Assembly: GCA_964391865.1 (NCBI GenBank)
Contig: CAYMNQ010000006.1
Coordinates: 186,001 to 250,000 of the forward strand
DNA length: 64,000 bases
Origin: DASZQL01 sp964391865
GTDB taxonomy: Bacteria > Planctomycetota > Phycisphaerae > Phycisphaerales > UBA1924
Direction of reading: 5' to 3'
In this document: one piece after another, positions 24,950 to 35,169 of the stretch
Position numbering within the stretch: the first letter of the stretch is position 1
Layout of the letters: every line of letters begins with the position of its first letter
Position numbers and translations under genes: made by a program
Notes under the pieces: generated by a model
Told to the model about the DNA's origin: nothing
The model's database searches: none
What the model saw: only the letters and a program-made list of their open reading frames with translations

Positions 24950-26683
24950 ATGGACCACATCAACCGGGTCGTTCAGCGAGCGTCGGTCTGGTTCCATTTC
25001 GGGCGCTGGGTTCGCCTGTTCCTCTTCTCGCTCACGCTTCTGACGGCGTGCATGCTGCTGGCGCACATCGCGTCGAGGCTGCTGTCGTTTCGCGTCGACT
25101 GGCTGACCAGTTGGCTTTGGGGCGTCGGAGCATGTGCCGTGGTTTCGTTTGTATGGATGTTCGTCACGCGCGCTGATCGGCTCGCCGTTGCGCGCTTGGT
25201 CGATGAGGGGGCGCAGCTCAAGGAATCCATCAGCACCGCTCTGACGATCGAGGGGCAGGACGATCCCTGGAGCCGGGCGACGATCGAGCATGCCCGGCAG
25301 GCGTCGTCGCGCGTGATCGTTCGGCAGGCGATCCCCATGCGCGCCCCGAAGTGGTGGGCGATGCCGATGGTGATCTTCGCGCTCTTCTTCGCCGCCGGGC
25401 TGATTCCCCAGATGGACCTGCTGAAACTCGTGCAGAAGGCGGAGGCAAAGGAGCAGGAACGCGTCGCCGTCGAGCAGGCGAAGAAAGATGTCGAAGCCAT
25501 CGAGAAGGAACTCGAGAAGACCCTCTCGAAGCTCGGCGCCGACAAGCCCGAGACGGGCGGCGAGGCGGGGAAGGATCAGCAAAAGCCGCAGACGCCCGAC
25601 GACATCCGGCGCGAGGCGCTCAAGAAACTCACCACCGCGCAAGACCGGCTCGCGGAACTCTCCGAGCAGGGCAAGAGCGACATGCTCAACGCGCTGAAGG
25701 ACAAGCTCGACAAGGTCGATTCGACTCAATCGCCCGGCCCGATGGCGAAGCTGACACAGTCGCTGCAGCAGGGCGATTTCGGGGCGGCGAAGGAAGCGCT
25801 CAGCGAGATGCAGAAGCAGCTCGAATCCGGCTCGATGAGCGAGGAGGATCGCAAGAAACTCGCCGAGCAGATGAACAAGCTGGCGACGCAGCTTGCTGAA
25901 GCGGCGAAGGACCAAGCGGAACTCGAGAAGAAGCTGAAGGAAGCCGGGCTCGACCCGAAGCTGGCGAAGGACGCGAACGCGCTGGAGAAGGCGCTCGCCG
26001 AGGCGCAGAACCTGTCGCCCGAGCAGAAGGAAGCGCTGCAGAAACAAGCGAAGGCGAACCAGCAGGCGTCGCAGGCGTGCCAGAAGATGGGCGGCGCGTG
26101 CGCCGGCATGGCGCAGTCGATGGCGCAGGGGCAGGACGGCGAGATGGCGGGCGAGCAACTGGGCGAACAGCTTTCCGAGCTTGAGATGGCGGGCCAGCAG
26201 CTCGACGAGATGGCCGCCGCCAAAAGCGCGATCGCCAAGAAAATCGGCGAACTGGGCGAGTGCATGAACCCCGGCGCGTGTGAGGGGCAGGGCGATGAGA
26301 TCCGACCCGGCCCGGGCCGCTACACCAACACGCCGCAGCAGGGCGCGGGGCAGCGCGATATGCAGGAGGCCGCCTTCAAGACCAAGAAGGAAAAGTCCAA
26401 CAGCAAGGACACGGGCGGCCCGATCATCGGCAGCACGCTCGTCGAGGGCGAGCAGGTCAAGGGCGAGAGCGTGCAGCAGTTCTCCGATATGGTGACGGCG
26501 GCGGAATCCACCGCCGCCGAGGCGATCGAGAGCAAGCAGATCCCGCGCGAGTACCACGACGCGATCAAGCAGTACTTCGGGCGGCTGAAGAGCCGCACCG
26601 CTCAGCCCGCCGGCGCGCCGTCGAAGGACACGGAGAAGCCCGCCGAGCCGGCACCCTCGGCGGAACCCGCGAAGAAAAGCTGA
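24950..26683 (+). CDS. Membrane protein with long Q/K/E-rich coiled coil, unknown function
   Basis: Protein of 577 residues. Two N-terminal membrane segments (about 21-43 and 54-73) and a third (about 142-160) precede a long coiled coil rich in K, E, A and Q (about 165-430), then a glycine-rich stretch with methionines and a low-complexity tail. I do not recognise a family; architecture recalls DUF4175-like or envelope-scaffold proteins. The ATG at 24950 has GAGGAGG at good spacing, so the start is firm; the open frame continues upstream to 24776 without a better start. Confidence 0.85.
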   Translation: MDHINRVVQRASVWFHFGRWVRLFLFSLTLLTACMLLAHIASRLLSFRVDWLTSWLWGVGACAVVSFVWMFVTRADRLAVARLVDEGAQLKESISTALTIEGQDDPWSRATIEHARQASSRVIVRQAIPMRAPKWWAMPMVIFALFFAAGLIPQMDLLKLVQKAEAKEQERVAVEQAKKDVEAIEKELEKTLSKLGADKPETGGEAGKDQQKPQTPDDIRREALKKLTTAQDRLAELSEQGKSDMLNALKDKLDKVDSTQSPGPMAKLTQSLQQGDFGAAKEALSEMQKQLESGSMSEEDRKKLAEQMNKLATQLAEAAKDQAELEKKLKEAGLDPKLAKDANALEKALAEAQNLSPEQKEALQKQAKANQQASQACQKMGGACAGMAQSMAQGQDGEMAGEQLGEQLSELEMAGQQLDEMAAAKSAIAKKIGELGECMNPGACEGQGDEIRPGPGRYTNTPQQGAGQRDMQEAAFKTKKEKSNSKDTGGPIIGSTLVEGEQVKGESVQQFSDMVTAAESTAAEAIESKQIPREYHDAIKQYFGRLKSRTAQPAGAPSKDTEKPAEPAPSAEPAKKS

Positions 26684-26788
26684 ACCGCCGCCCCGGAATG
26701 AACGTATGTGAATCCACTTGACGTCGCGGGCGCCGCGGTGCGCCCGGGTATGCTCGGGTGATGCTCGAACGCGCGACGGGGACGGGCG

Positions 26789-27865
26789 ATGCGGCGTGCT
26801 GACCGAACGACGGCTTTGAGATCACTCGCCGCGCTGGCCGTGGGCGTGGCGTCGCTGCTCAACGGGGCGTGCGACCGAGCCGCGAGCCCTGACGCAGCAG
26901 GCCAGGTCGTTCTGTACTCTTCCGCCGACGATGTGATCGCAAAGCCGATCATCAATCGATTTGAGCGCGAGTCGGGCGTCCGCGTGAAACTGCTGGGCGA
27001 CACCGAAGCGACCAAGACCACCGCGCTGGTGCAGCGGCTCCGTGCGGAGAAGGATGCGCCGAAGGCGGATGTCTTCTGGTCGAGCGAGGTGTTTCTGACG
27101 ATCTCGCTGGCGCGCGAGGGAATCTTCGCGCCGTTCGAGTTCGCCGAGCGCGAGCGGTGGCCGGCGGAGATGCGCGATGCCGAAGGGTTGTGGCACGGGT
27201 TCGGGCTGCGCGCCCGCGTGCTGGTCTACAACACCAAGCGCGTGAACCCGACGGACGCGCCGCGCACGATGCACGAGATGATCGAGAGCGAGCGATTCGC
27301 CGGGCGCATTGTGATGGCGCGCCCGGCGTTCGGCACCACGCGCGGGCATATGGCGGCGCTCGTCGCGTGGTGGGGCGAGGACGCGGCCCGCGACTGGCTC
27401 GAGCGCCTGCGCGAGCGCGGCGTGCGCCTGCTCGACGGCAACTCCGCCGTCGTTCGCGCGGTGGCGATGGGCGAGGCGGATCTCGGGCTGACGGACACCG
27501 ACGACGTGTGGAGCGGTCAGCGCCAGGGCTGGCCGGTTGATCTCGTGTACATCCGTCACGACGCGCCGGCGCGCGGCGACGGCTTGGCGATCCGTGCGGG
27601 CCCGCTGCTGATCCCTAACACCGTGTCGTTGGTGAAGGGCGGGCCAAACCCCGAAGCGGCCCGCCGATTGGCATCTCTTCTGCTGAGCTCAGAGACCGAG
27701 CGCCAGCTGGCGCGGAGCGAATCGCGGAACATCCCGGTTCGCGCGTCGCTGGCGACGGAGTTCGCACCGCTCGCCGTCCCGGACCCGGCGGCGGCGGACT
27801 TCGGCACGATCGCGGACGCGATGGACCGCGCGATGGCGATGTGCCGCGAGGTGCTCGGGCCATGA
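26789..27865 (+). CDS. ABC transporter substrate-binding lipoprotein, iron(III)-type
   Basis: Periplasmic binding protein of 358 residues, most like the FbpA/FutA family of ferric-iron binding proteins. The signal peptide has a lipobox LLNGAC (Cys 28). Conserved features are VVLYSSADD, KADVFWSSEV, VLVYNTKRV and GEADLGLTDTDD. Its stop overlaps the start of the permease-propeller gene by 4 bp, so the two are coupled. No ATP-binding subunit is in the window. The metal specificity cannot be decided here. Confidence 0.88.
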   Translation: MRRADRTTALRSLAALAVGVASLLNGACDRAASPDAAGQVVLYSSADDVIAKPIINRFERESGVRVKLLGDTEATKTTALVQRLRAEKDAPKADVFWSSEVFLTISLAREGIFAPFEFAERERWPAEMRDAEGLWHGFGLRARVLVYNTKRVNPTDAPRTMHEMIESERFAGRIVMARPAFGTTRGHMAALVAWWGEDAARDWLERLRERGVRLLDGNSAVVRAVAMGEADLGLTDTDDVWSGQRQGWPVDLVYIRHDAPARGDGLAIRAGPLLIPNTVSLVKGGPNPEAARRLASLLLSSETERQLARSESRNIPVRASLATEFAPLAVPDPAAADFGTIADAMDRAMAMCREVLGP

Positions 27866-30432
27866 GCACACGTGGCGTCGGGGTTCTCGGCGCGGTCGCA
27901 TGGGGCGCGATGTGTGTGGTCGCTGCGACGGCGGCGCTCGTAGTTTCTCTGGGCGTGGTGCGCGGCATGATCGATCGGTCTGCGGCAAGCGCGGAGCCGA
28001 TGTGGCCGTGGACTATGGGGCGGTCGCTGGGACTCCTATCGCGCACGCTCGCGGTAGCGCTCGGCATCGGCGCGCTGTCAACGTTGCTAGCCCTTCCGGC
28101 TGCATGGGCGATGCGGCGCTGGGCCCTCGTGGTCCCGACGATGCTCGGCGCGACGATGCTGCTGCCGGCGTATCTCGCGCATGCGGCGCTGTCGCTCGCC
28201 CGCGCGCCGGGGACGTGGCTGGGCGACATACTCGAGGGCGGGCCGGCGCGGCAGTGGACCATCGTGAATCATGCGCAGGCGATCATCGGGCTGTCGCTGT
28301 GGGCGACGCCGCTGGCGGCGGGCGTGCTGGCGCCGGCGCTGCGCGCCGTGGAGCGTGAGGCGATCGACGCGCTCCGGCTGTCCGGCGCGGGGCCTGTCGC
28401 GCGGGCTGGGTTGATGTTGGCGGAGATCCGAGGCGCGCTGATCGGCGCCGTCGTGGTGGTCGGCGCGGTGATGCTTGGCTCCGCCGTGCCGCTACATCTG
28501 GCGCAGGCGGAAACGTGGTCGATCGTCGTGTGGCGCGCGATGGCGGAGACGGGCGCATCGCCAGCCGCGTGGGCCGCCGCCGCGCCGATGCTCGTGGCGG
28601 CGGGGGTGACCGGATGGGCCTTGACCTCCCGCTTGCTCTCCACGCGGACGCCGGAGACGCCCGGCGTTCACGCGGACCGCGAGGTGTCGGTCGGCTGGCT
28701 GCTCGGCGCGGGAGCGATCTGGGCGGCGGCGACGATCGGGCCGATCGCGATGTTCGCGGCGGAGCTTCGGTCAACGCAAATGCTCGGCAACTTCTGGGTA
28801 ATGAACGGCGAGGCGGTGGTGCGATCCGCGTGGATCGCTGCGACCGTGGCGCCGGTCTGCGCCGTGGTCGCGGCTGGAACGTGGGCCGGGCTGTCACCGA
28901 ACGCGGCACCGCTCGCGCGGGCGCTGACGCGCGCCGCGCTCCGCGCGTGGGTGGTGCTCGCGCTCACGCCGGGCATCCTCATCGGCGCGGCGATAAGCGA
29001 AGCGGCTCCGCTGCCGGGGATGAACTGGCTGACCGAGACGCCCGGGGGACTGATCCTCGCGCACGCGGCACGTTTCGGCGCGATCGGCGCGCTGGCCGGC
29101 TGGTGGATCCGGCGGCAGGAGCCCACGACGCTCGGCGCGGTGCGCGGGTTGTACGCGGGGGAAGGCACGGCGGCGGGGCTGCGCGCGATCGCGCCGCTGT
29201 TCGCGGGCACCATCGCGGCGGCGATGATCGGCGCGGGGATGCTGTCATTCCATGAGATCGAAGCGGCGGTGATGGTCTCGCCCGCCGGCGCGCCGATGTT
29301 CCCGCAGCGGATGCTCGCGATGCTGCACTACCTGCGCGACGACGAACTGGCGGCGGCGGTGGTGGTCGTTTCGGGCGCGGGGGTGCTCGGCGCGTGCGTC
29401 CTGCTCGGGTTTGTGGCATCATCCCGTCGCGTGATCGGACGAACCGGGAACCTGCTCGCGTTGCTCCTGCTCTCGGTCGTGATGATCGGCTGCGATGATC
29501 GCGCGTCGGGGCATGTGCCGGACGCGACGGCGCGGCCGCCGGAGCGCGTGCTCGGTTCGCTCGGGCGCGGCGGGGGGCAGTTCATCTACCCGCGCTGCAT
29601 CGATACCGACGGCGAGTCGCTGTGGGTCATCGACAAGGCGGCCCGAGTGCAGCGGTTGTCGCTCGATGGCATGCCGCTCGGCGGGTTCACCATGCCGCGG
29701 CGTGAGAAGGGGATGCCCACGGGCATCAGCATCGGTCCGGACCGGTTCCTCTACATCGCGGATACGCACGAACACCGCGTCGCCGTGTTCGATGCGAGCG
29801 CGAAATCGGATGAGGTACTGCGCGAGTGGGGAACCTACGGCTTCGGCGACGGGCAGTTTGTGTTCCCGACGGATGTCGCGATCGCGCCCGGCGCGGACGG
29901 GCGCACGCCGGAGCGGTTCTATGTCAGCGAGTACGGCGGGAACGACCGCGTCAGCGTGTTTGACGCTCAGTACCAGTTCGTCTTCGCGATCGGCGGGCCG
30001 GGGCTGGCAAGCGAAGCGGCTGGTTCGGCCGGCGTGGTGTTCAGCCGCCCGCAGTCGCTCGTGTACGACGCGCGCGCGAAGCAATTGATCGTGGTTGACG
30101 CGGCGAATCATCGGCTGGGGGTGTTTTCACCTGACGGAGAATTGATCCGCTGGATCGGACGCGCGGACGGCACGCCGGGGCAGGCGCTCGGGGAATTCTG
30201 CTACCCCTACGGCATCGCGCTGCTCGCCGACGGCGGGGCGCTGGTCAGCGAGTTCGGCAACAACCGCGTGCAGCGCGTTGATCTGGATCGGGGCGTGGGC
30301 GTGGAAACGATCGGCGCGCCGGGGCGCGAGCCGGGGGCGATGGTCACGCCGTGGGGTGTGGCGGCGGGGAGAGATCGGGTCTTTGTGCTCGATTCGGGCA
30401 ACAACAGAATTCAGGAGTTCGCATTGAGGTAG
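27862..30432 (+). CDS. ABC transporter permease fused to an NHL-type beta-propeller
   Basis: Single open frame of 856 residues. Residues 1-520 hold about twelve hydrophobic helices in two halves, as in FbpB-type iron permeases. From V524 a second signal-like segment (LLALLLLSVVMIGC) leads into about 330 residues of NHL-like repeats (FIYPRCIDTDG, FVFPTDVAIAPG, NRVQRVDL, NNRIQEFA). The junction has a GTG at 29431 that could start a separate lipoprotein, but no stop and no ribosome site intervene. Whether it is a true fusion or two overlapping products is unresolved. It follows the binding lipoprotein gene. Confidence 0.8.
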   Translation: MSTRGVGVLGAVAWGAMCVVAATAALVVSLGVVRGMIDRSAASAEPMWPWTMGRSLGLLSRTLAVALGIGALSTLLALPAAWAMRRWALVVPTMLGATMLLPAYLAHAALSLARAPGTWLGDILEGGPARQWTIVNHAQAIIGLSLWATPLAAGVLAPALRAVEREAIDALRLSGAGPVARAGLMLAEIRGALIGAVVVVGAVMLGSAVPLHLAQAETWSIVVWRAMAETGASPAAWAAAAPMLVAAGVTGWALTSRLLSTRTPETPGVHADREVSVGWLLGAGAIWAAATIGPIAMFAAELRSTQMLGNFWVMNGEAVVRSAWIAATVAPVCAVVAAGTWAGLSPNAAPLARALTRAALRAWVVLALTPGILIGAAISEAAPLPGMNWLTETPGGLILAHAARFGAIGALAGWWIRRQEPTTLGAVRGLYAGEGTAAGLRAIAPLFAGTIAAAMIGAGMLSFHEIEAAVMVSPAGAPMFPQRMLAMLHYLRDDELAAAVVVVSGAGVLGACVLLGFVASSRRVIGRTGNLLALLLLSVVMIGCDDRASGHVPDATARPPERVLGSLGRGGGQFIYPRCIDTDGESLWVIDKAARVQRLSLDGMPLGGFTMPRREKGMPTGISIGPDRFLYIADTHEHRVAVFDASAKSDEVLREWGTYGFGDGQFVFPTDVAIAPGADGRTPERFYVSEYGGNDRVSVFDAQYQFVFAIGGPGLASEAAGSAGVVFSRPQSLVYDARAKQLIVVDAANHRLGVFSPDGELIRWIGRADGTPGQALGEFCYPYGIALLADGGALVSEFGNNRVQRVDLDRGVGVETIGAPGREPGAMVTPWGVAAGRDRVFVLDSGNNRIQEFALR

Positions 30433-30469
30433 TCGGCCCGCGCGAGACGCGTGTCGGCGGCGGTCCAGC

Positions 30470-33400
30470 ATGGTCATCGGCCCACTCGAATTCGCGCACC
30501 CCTCCCGGCTGCTGCTGATCCCGGCGCTGGCGGCGGCGTCGTGGCTCATCGCGAGGCGCAGTCTGACGGGGCTTGGGCGCGCCACGCACACCACCGCGCT
30601 CATCGTGCGCGGGATCGTGATCGTGCTGCTCGCCGGCGCGCTGGCGGACCCGTACTCGCGCCGGGAGAGCAAGGGCGTCGCGGTGACGGCGATCGTGGAC
30701 GCAAGCCGATCGGTGCCGGCGGACTCGCGCGCGAAGCTGCGCCCGTTCCTTGAGAGAGCAGCGGGGTCCGCGCTGGAGGATGATCGGCTGGGGTACATCT
30801 CCGTGGCGCAGCAGGCACTGGCGCAAGCGCTGCCGGGGGACAAGGTGCCGCCCGCCGATCGCGCGCGCGAAGCGAAGCCCGAGCAATGGGAGATCGGCTC
30901 GCCGCAGGCGACGGACCTCGCCGCCGCCGTGCGCCTGGCGATGGCGGTGACGCCCGAAGACAAGGCCGGGCGGCTGCTCCTCTTCTCCGACGGCAACGAG
31001 ACCGCGGGCAGCATCCTGACGGCGGCGAAGGCGGCGCAGTCCGCGGGCATTCCCATCGACGTGCTGCCCGTGGCGTACAGCGTGCGGCGCGAAGTCATCT
31101 TCGACAAACTCTTCGCCCCGAGCGCGGCCCGCAAAGGTCAATCGGCCAACCTCCGCTTTGTGCTCACCTCCACCGCAAACGAGCGCGGCACCATCACGCT
31201 CACCAACAACGGCGAGACGATCGACCTGCTGCCGGGCGAGCCGGGGGAGTCGTTCCCCGTCGCCCTCGAACCGGGACAGAACGTGATCAGCGTGCCGGTG
31301 CCGCTGCCCACTGCCGGGCCGCAGGAATTCAAGGCGGTGTTCGTGCCCGAGGGGGGCGGGACGGCGGGGGCGGGGGGCGACGCGATCACGGAGAACAATG
31401 AATCGGTCGCCGTCACGTTTGTCGCGAGCGAGGGGCGCGTGCTGATCGTGTGCAGCGATGCGCCGAGCGTGGACCCGCTCCGACGTGCGCTGGAGCAGTC
31501 AAAGATTGATGCGAAGATTGTGCCGCCGAGCGCGATGCCCGCGTCGCTGGTCGAGCTGCAGGCGTTCGACTGCGTGATCCTGAGCGACGTCGCGTCGGCG
31601 GACCTGCCGCTGGTGCAGCAGCGCGAGCTGGTGTCGTACGTGCATGACGCGGGTGGCGGGTTGATGATGCTGGGTGGCCCGAACGCCTTCGGCGCGGGCG
31701 GCTGGCAGGGCTCTCCCGTCGCGGATGCGCTGCCCGTGAAGCTTGACCCGCCGCAGAAGCGGCAGATCCCGAAGGGTGCGCTGGTGTGCGTGATGCACTC
31801 GTGCGAGGTGCCGCAGGGCAACTACTGGGGGCAGCAGACGGCGCAGGCGGCGGCGAACGCGCTCAGCCGGCTCGACCTCATCGGCGTCCTCGAATACGCG
31901 TGGGCCGGCGGCAACGCCGACGGCAGCTCTTGGGCCTTCCCCATCCAGCCTAAGGGCGACGGCACCGGTGTGTCCCGCGCGATCAAGAACCTTCAGTTCG
32001 GCGACATGCCCGACTTCCAATCGATCATGCAGCAGGCGTACAACGGGCTGATCCAGTCGAAAGCCGGGCAGAAGCACTGCATCGTCATCAGCGACGGCGA
32101 CCCCGCCGCACCGAGCACCGCGCTCATGCAGCAGTTCGCCGCCGCCAAGATCACCGTCAGCACCGTCGAGGTCTTCCCGCACGGCGGGGGCTTCGGCAAC
32201 ACCATGAAGTGGATGGCGAATATCACCGGAGGCAAGTACTACACGGTGAATTCGCAGGGGCAGCTCGCCACTCTGCCGCAGATCTTCACGAAGGAAGCGC
32301 AGATCGTGAAGCGCTCGCTGATCTGGGAGGGCGACCCGGTCTCGCCGCGGATCGTAAACGTTGGCGCGGAGACGCTGCGCGGCATCACGGGCTTGCCTCC
32401 GATCACGGGATACGTCGTCACCGCTGATCGCGAAGGGTTGGCGCTCACCACAATCAAAGGGCCGAATGACGACCCGATCTGCGCGCAGTGGCAGCACGGG
32501 CTGGGGCGCGTGGTCGCGTTCACGAGCGACTCCACCACGCGATGGTCCGCGAACTGGGTGTCGTGGGGCGGCTACCGCAGTTTCTGGGAGCAGCACGTGC
32601 GCTGGGCGATGCGCCCGACGGGATCATCGAACCTCTCCGTGGCAACGGAGGACTCGGGCGGGACGACGCGCGTGGTGATCAATGCGCTCGACGCCGCGGG
32701 CGATCCGCTGAACTTTGCGACCTTCCAGGGTCGCGCCATCGGGCCGGGGTTGACGTCGGCGAACATCGAACTGCGCCAGACTGGGCCGGGGCGGTATGAG
32801 GGATCGTTCGATTCGTCGGCGCCCGGCGCGTATGTGTCGAGTTTCATCTACCGTGTGCCGGGGAGTGGCGGGGCGGTGGAGTCGGGCACGGTGCAGGCTG
32901 CCGTTACGCGCCCGTTTGCGGACGAGTTCCGCGCGCTGAAGGACAACACGCCGCTGCTGCGCCAGGTGGCGGAGCTGACGGGCGGGCGCGTGCTCGATGT
33001 CGCCTCCCCCGAGACGGCGGAACTCTTCAGCCGAGTCGGGCTGACGATGCCCGTCTCGCGCCAGCCGCTGTGGCTGCTGTTCGTGATGATCGCGATCGGC
33101 GTGTTTCTTGCGGATGTGGGCGTGCGCCGCGTGCGCATCGACGTCCGCGCCATCGCGAGCGCCGCCCGTCGCGCCTTCAGCCCCGCGGCGCGGGCGCAGC
33201 AGAAGTCGCAGGTCGAAGCCCTCCGCGCCGCGCGGGCCCGCTCCGAGCAGCGCACCGCCCTGCGCGCCGAGCAGCCCGGCGCGAGCGCCGCCGCATCAAC
33301 GAAGTTCGAAGCCGATGCCGGCTCCACCGGCAAGCGCCCCACCTCGCCCATCGACGCGGCGGGAAGCACCGGCGCCAAGCCGCCGACCGTCGCGCCGGAT

Positions 33401-33508
33401 CCGAGGAAAGACGCCGAGCCGGAAGAAGGCGGCCTCTCGCGCCTACGCCAGGCGAAACAGCGCGCCAAAGACCGAATGGGCGATGATGAATCAAAGCCGC
33501 CGCCGTAG
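30470..33508 (+). CDS. Large membrane protein with VWA and glutamine-amidotransferase-like domains
   Basis: Protein of 1012 residues. Two N-terminal membrane segments precede a VWA domain whose MIDAS motif is DASRS (D77, S79, S81). A second section (about 310-400) resembles a class I glutamine-amidotransferase-like fold (FDCVILSDVASADL, GGGLMMLGGPNAFG), and a further VWA-like part follows (CIVISDGDPAAPS). A C-terminal membrane segment (about 865-885) leads to a lysine/arginine/proline tail. Such proteins occur upstream of MoxR/DUF58/BatA sets in planctomycetes. No catalytic Cys-His-Glu triad was seen. Confidence 0.85.
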   Translation: MVIGPLEFAHPSRLLLIPALAAASWLIARRSLTGLGRATHTTALIVRGIVIVLLAGALADPYSRRESKGVAVTAIVDASRSVPADSRAKLRPFLERAAGSALEDDRLGYISVAQQALAQALPGDKVPPADRAREAKPEQWEIGSPQATDLAAAVRLAMAVTPEDKAGRLLLFSDGNETAGSILTAAKAAQSAGIPIDVLPVAYSVRREVIFDKLFAPSAARKGQSANLRFVLTSTANERGTITLTNNGETIDLLPGEPGESFPVALEPGQNVISVPVPLPTAGPQEFKAVFVPEGGGTAGAGGDAITENNESVAVTFVASEGRVLIVCSDAPSVDPLRRALEQSKIDAKIVPPSAMPASLVELQAFDCVILSDVASADLPLVQQRELVSYVHDAGGGLMMLGGPNAFGAGGWQGSPVADALPVKLDPPQKRQIPKGALVCVMHSCEVPQGNYWGQQTAQAAANALSRLDLIGVLEYAWAGGNADGSSWAFPIQPKGDGTGVSRAIKNLQFGDMPDFQSIMQQAYNGLIQSKAGQKHCIVISDGDPAAPSTALMQQFAAAKITVSTVEVFPHGGGFGNTMKWMANITGGKYYTVNSQGQLATLPQIFTKEAQIVKRSLIWEGDPVSPRIVNVGAETLRGITGLPPITGYVVTADREGLALTTIKGPNDDPICAQWQHGLGRVVAFTSDSTTRWSANWVSWGGYRSFWEQHVRWAMRPTGSSNLSVATEDSGGTTRVVINALDAAGDPLNFATFQGRAIGPGLTSANIELRQTGPGRYEGSFDSSAPGAYVSSFIYRVPGSGGAVESGTVQAAVTRPFADEFRALKDNTPLLRQVAELTGGRVLDVASPETAELFSRVGLTMPVSRQPLWLLFVMIAIGVFLADVGVRRVRIDVRAIASAARRAFSPAARAQQKSQVEALRAARARSEQRTALRAEQPGASAAASTKFEADAGSTGKRPTSPIDAAGSTGAKPPTVAPDPRKDAEPEEGGLSRLRQAKQRAKDRMGDDESKPPP

Positions 33509-33600
33509 AGAACGCGATCGCCCCGTTTTCAGCCCTTGAACCGCACACCACACACGCCCAACCGCACACCGAGTCAACGCACTCACCCCGAGCACCTCCC

Positions 33601-34626
<1,026 letters not shown>

Positions 34627-34632
34627 GACTCT

Positions 34633-35163
34633 TCAACGCAAAGGTCGCAAAGGGCGCATAGCATGGAAAGAAAGCCGTTCAACCCAGAGTTTGTGACGAC
34701 ACCGAGCACGGTCGCGTCGGGGGATTCGCTGCCGGCTAACATCGAAGCCGTCGGACGATCAGTCATCGGAGCGGCGATCGAAGTCCATCGCGTGCTCGGC
34801 CCGGGCCTCGTCGAGCGCGTGTACGAGGAGGCGCTGATGTACGAGCTCGGCATCCTGCAACTGAGCGTCAAGCGTCAGGTTGAGATCGCGGTGCAGTATA
34901 AATCGATCACGATCCCGGGCCAGCGCCTCGATGTGCTTGTCGAGAATCAAGTGATCGTGGAACTGAAGTCGGTCGCTCAAGTGGCGGAGGTACACAAGGC
35001 CCAGTTGCTTTCGTATCTCCGAGCCGCCCAGTGCCCGCTGGGCCTGCTCATCAATTTCAACGGTACGCAGCTGAAGCACGGCATCCACCGAGTCATCAAT
35101 TCTTCCTGTCTTGGCGTTCGTGCGCACGCGCCATCTTCGCGTTCTTTGCGAACTTTGCGTTGA
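34633..35163. mobile_element. GxxExxY cassette bounded by 25-bp inverted repeats
   Basis: A 531-bp block inserted between moxR and DUF58. Left end (34633-34657) and right end (35139-35163, inverted) share 22 of 25 positions; the shared core is TCAACGCAAAG and TCGCAAAG. Its only gene is a GxxExxY protein whose stop codon is the last three bases of the right repeat. No transposase is present and the 6 bp on each side (GACTCT, GTATCC) do not form an obvious target duplication. Removing it would leave moxR and DUF58 12 bp apart, as in an ordinary operon. Confidence 0.65.
34663..35163 (+). CDS. GxxExxY protein (PD-(D/E)XK-like fold)
   Basis: Protein of 166 residues in the GxxExxY family, named after GLVERVY here (residues 47-53). 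The PD-(D/E)XK-like core is visible as LDVLVENQVIVELKS. The family's function is unknown, although the fold is that of nucleases. Its C-terminal residues (about 158-166, SRSLRTLR) are encoded by the right inverted repeat of the cassette, so the tail is not evolutionarily independent. It separates moxR from DUF58 in what is otherwise one operon. Confidence 0.88.
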   Translation: MERKPFNPEFVTTPSTVASGDSLPANIEAVGRSVIGAAIEVHRVLGPGLVERVYEEALMYELGILQLSVKRQVEIAVQYKSITIPGQRLDVLVENQVIVELKSVAQVAEVHKAQLLSYLRAAQCPLGLLINFNGTQLKHGIHRVINSSCLGVRAHAPSSRSLRTLR

Positions 35164-35169
35164 GTATCC

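Noticed and set aside
26700..26760. A promoter-like TTGACG and TATGCT pair before the binding-lipoprotein gene.
   Set aside because: The two boxes are about 25 bp apart, too far for a sigma70 promoter.
34627..35169. Target-site duplication flanking the GxxExxY cassette.
   Set aside because: The bases outside the two repeats (GACTCT and GTATCC) do not match, so no duplication can be claimed.
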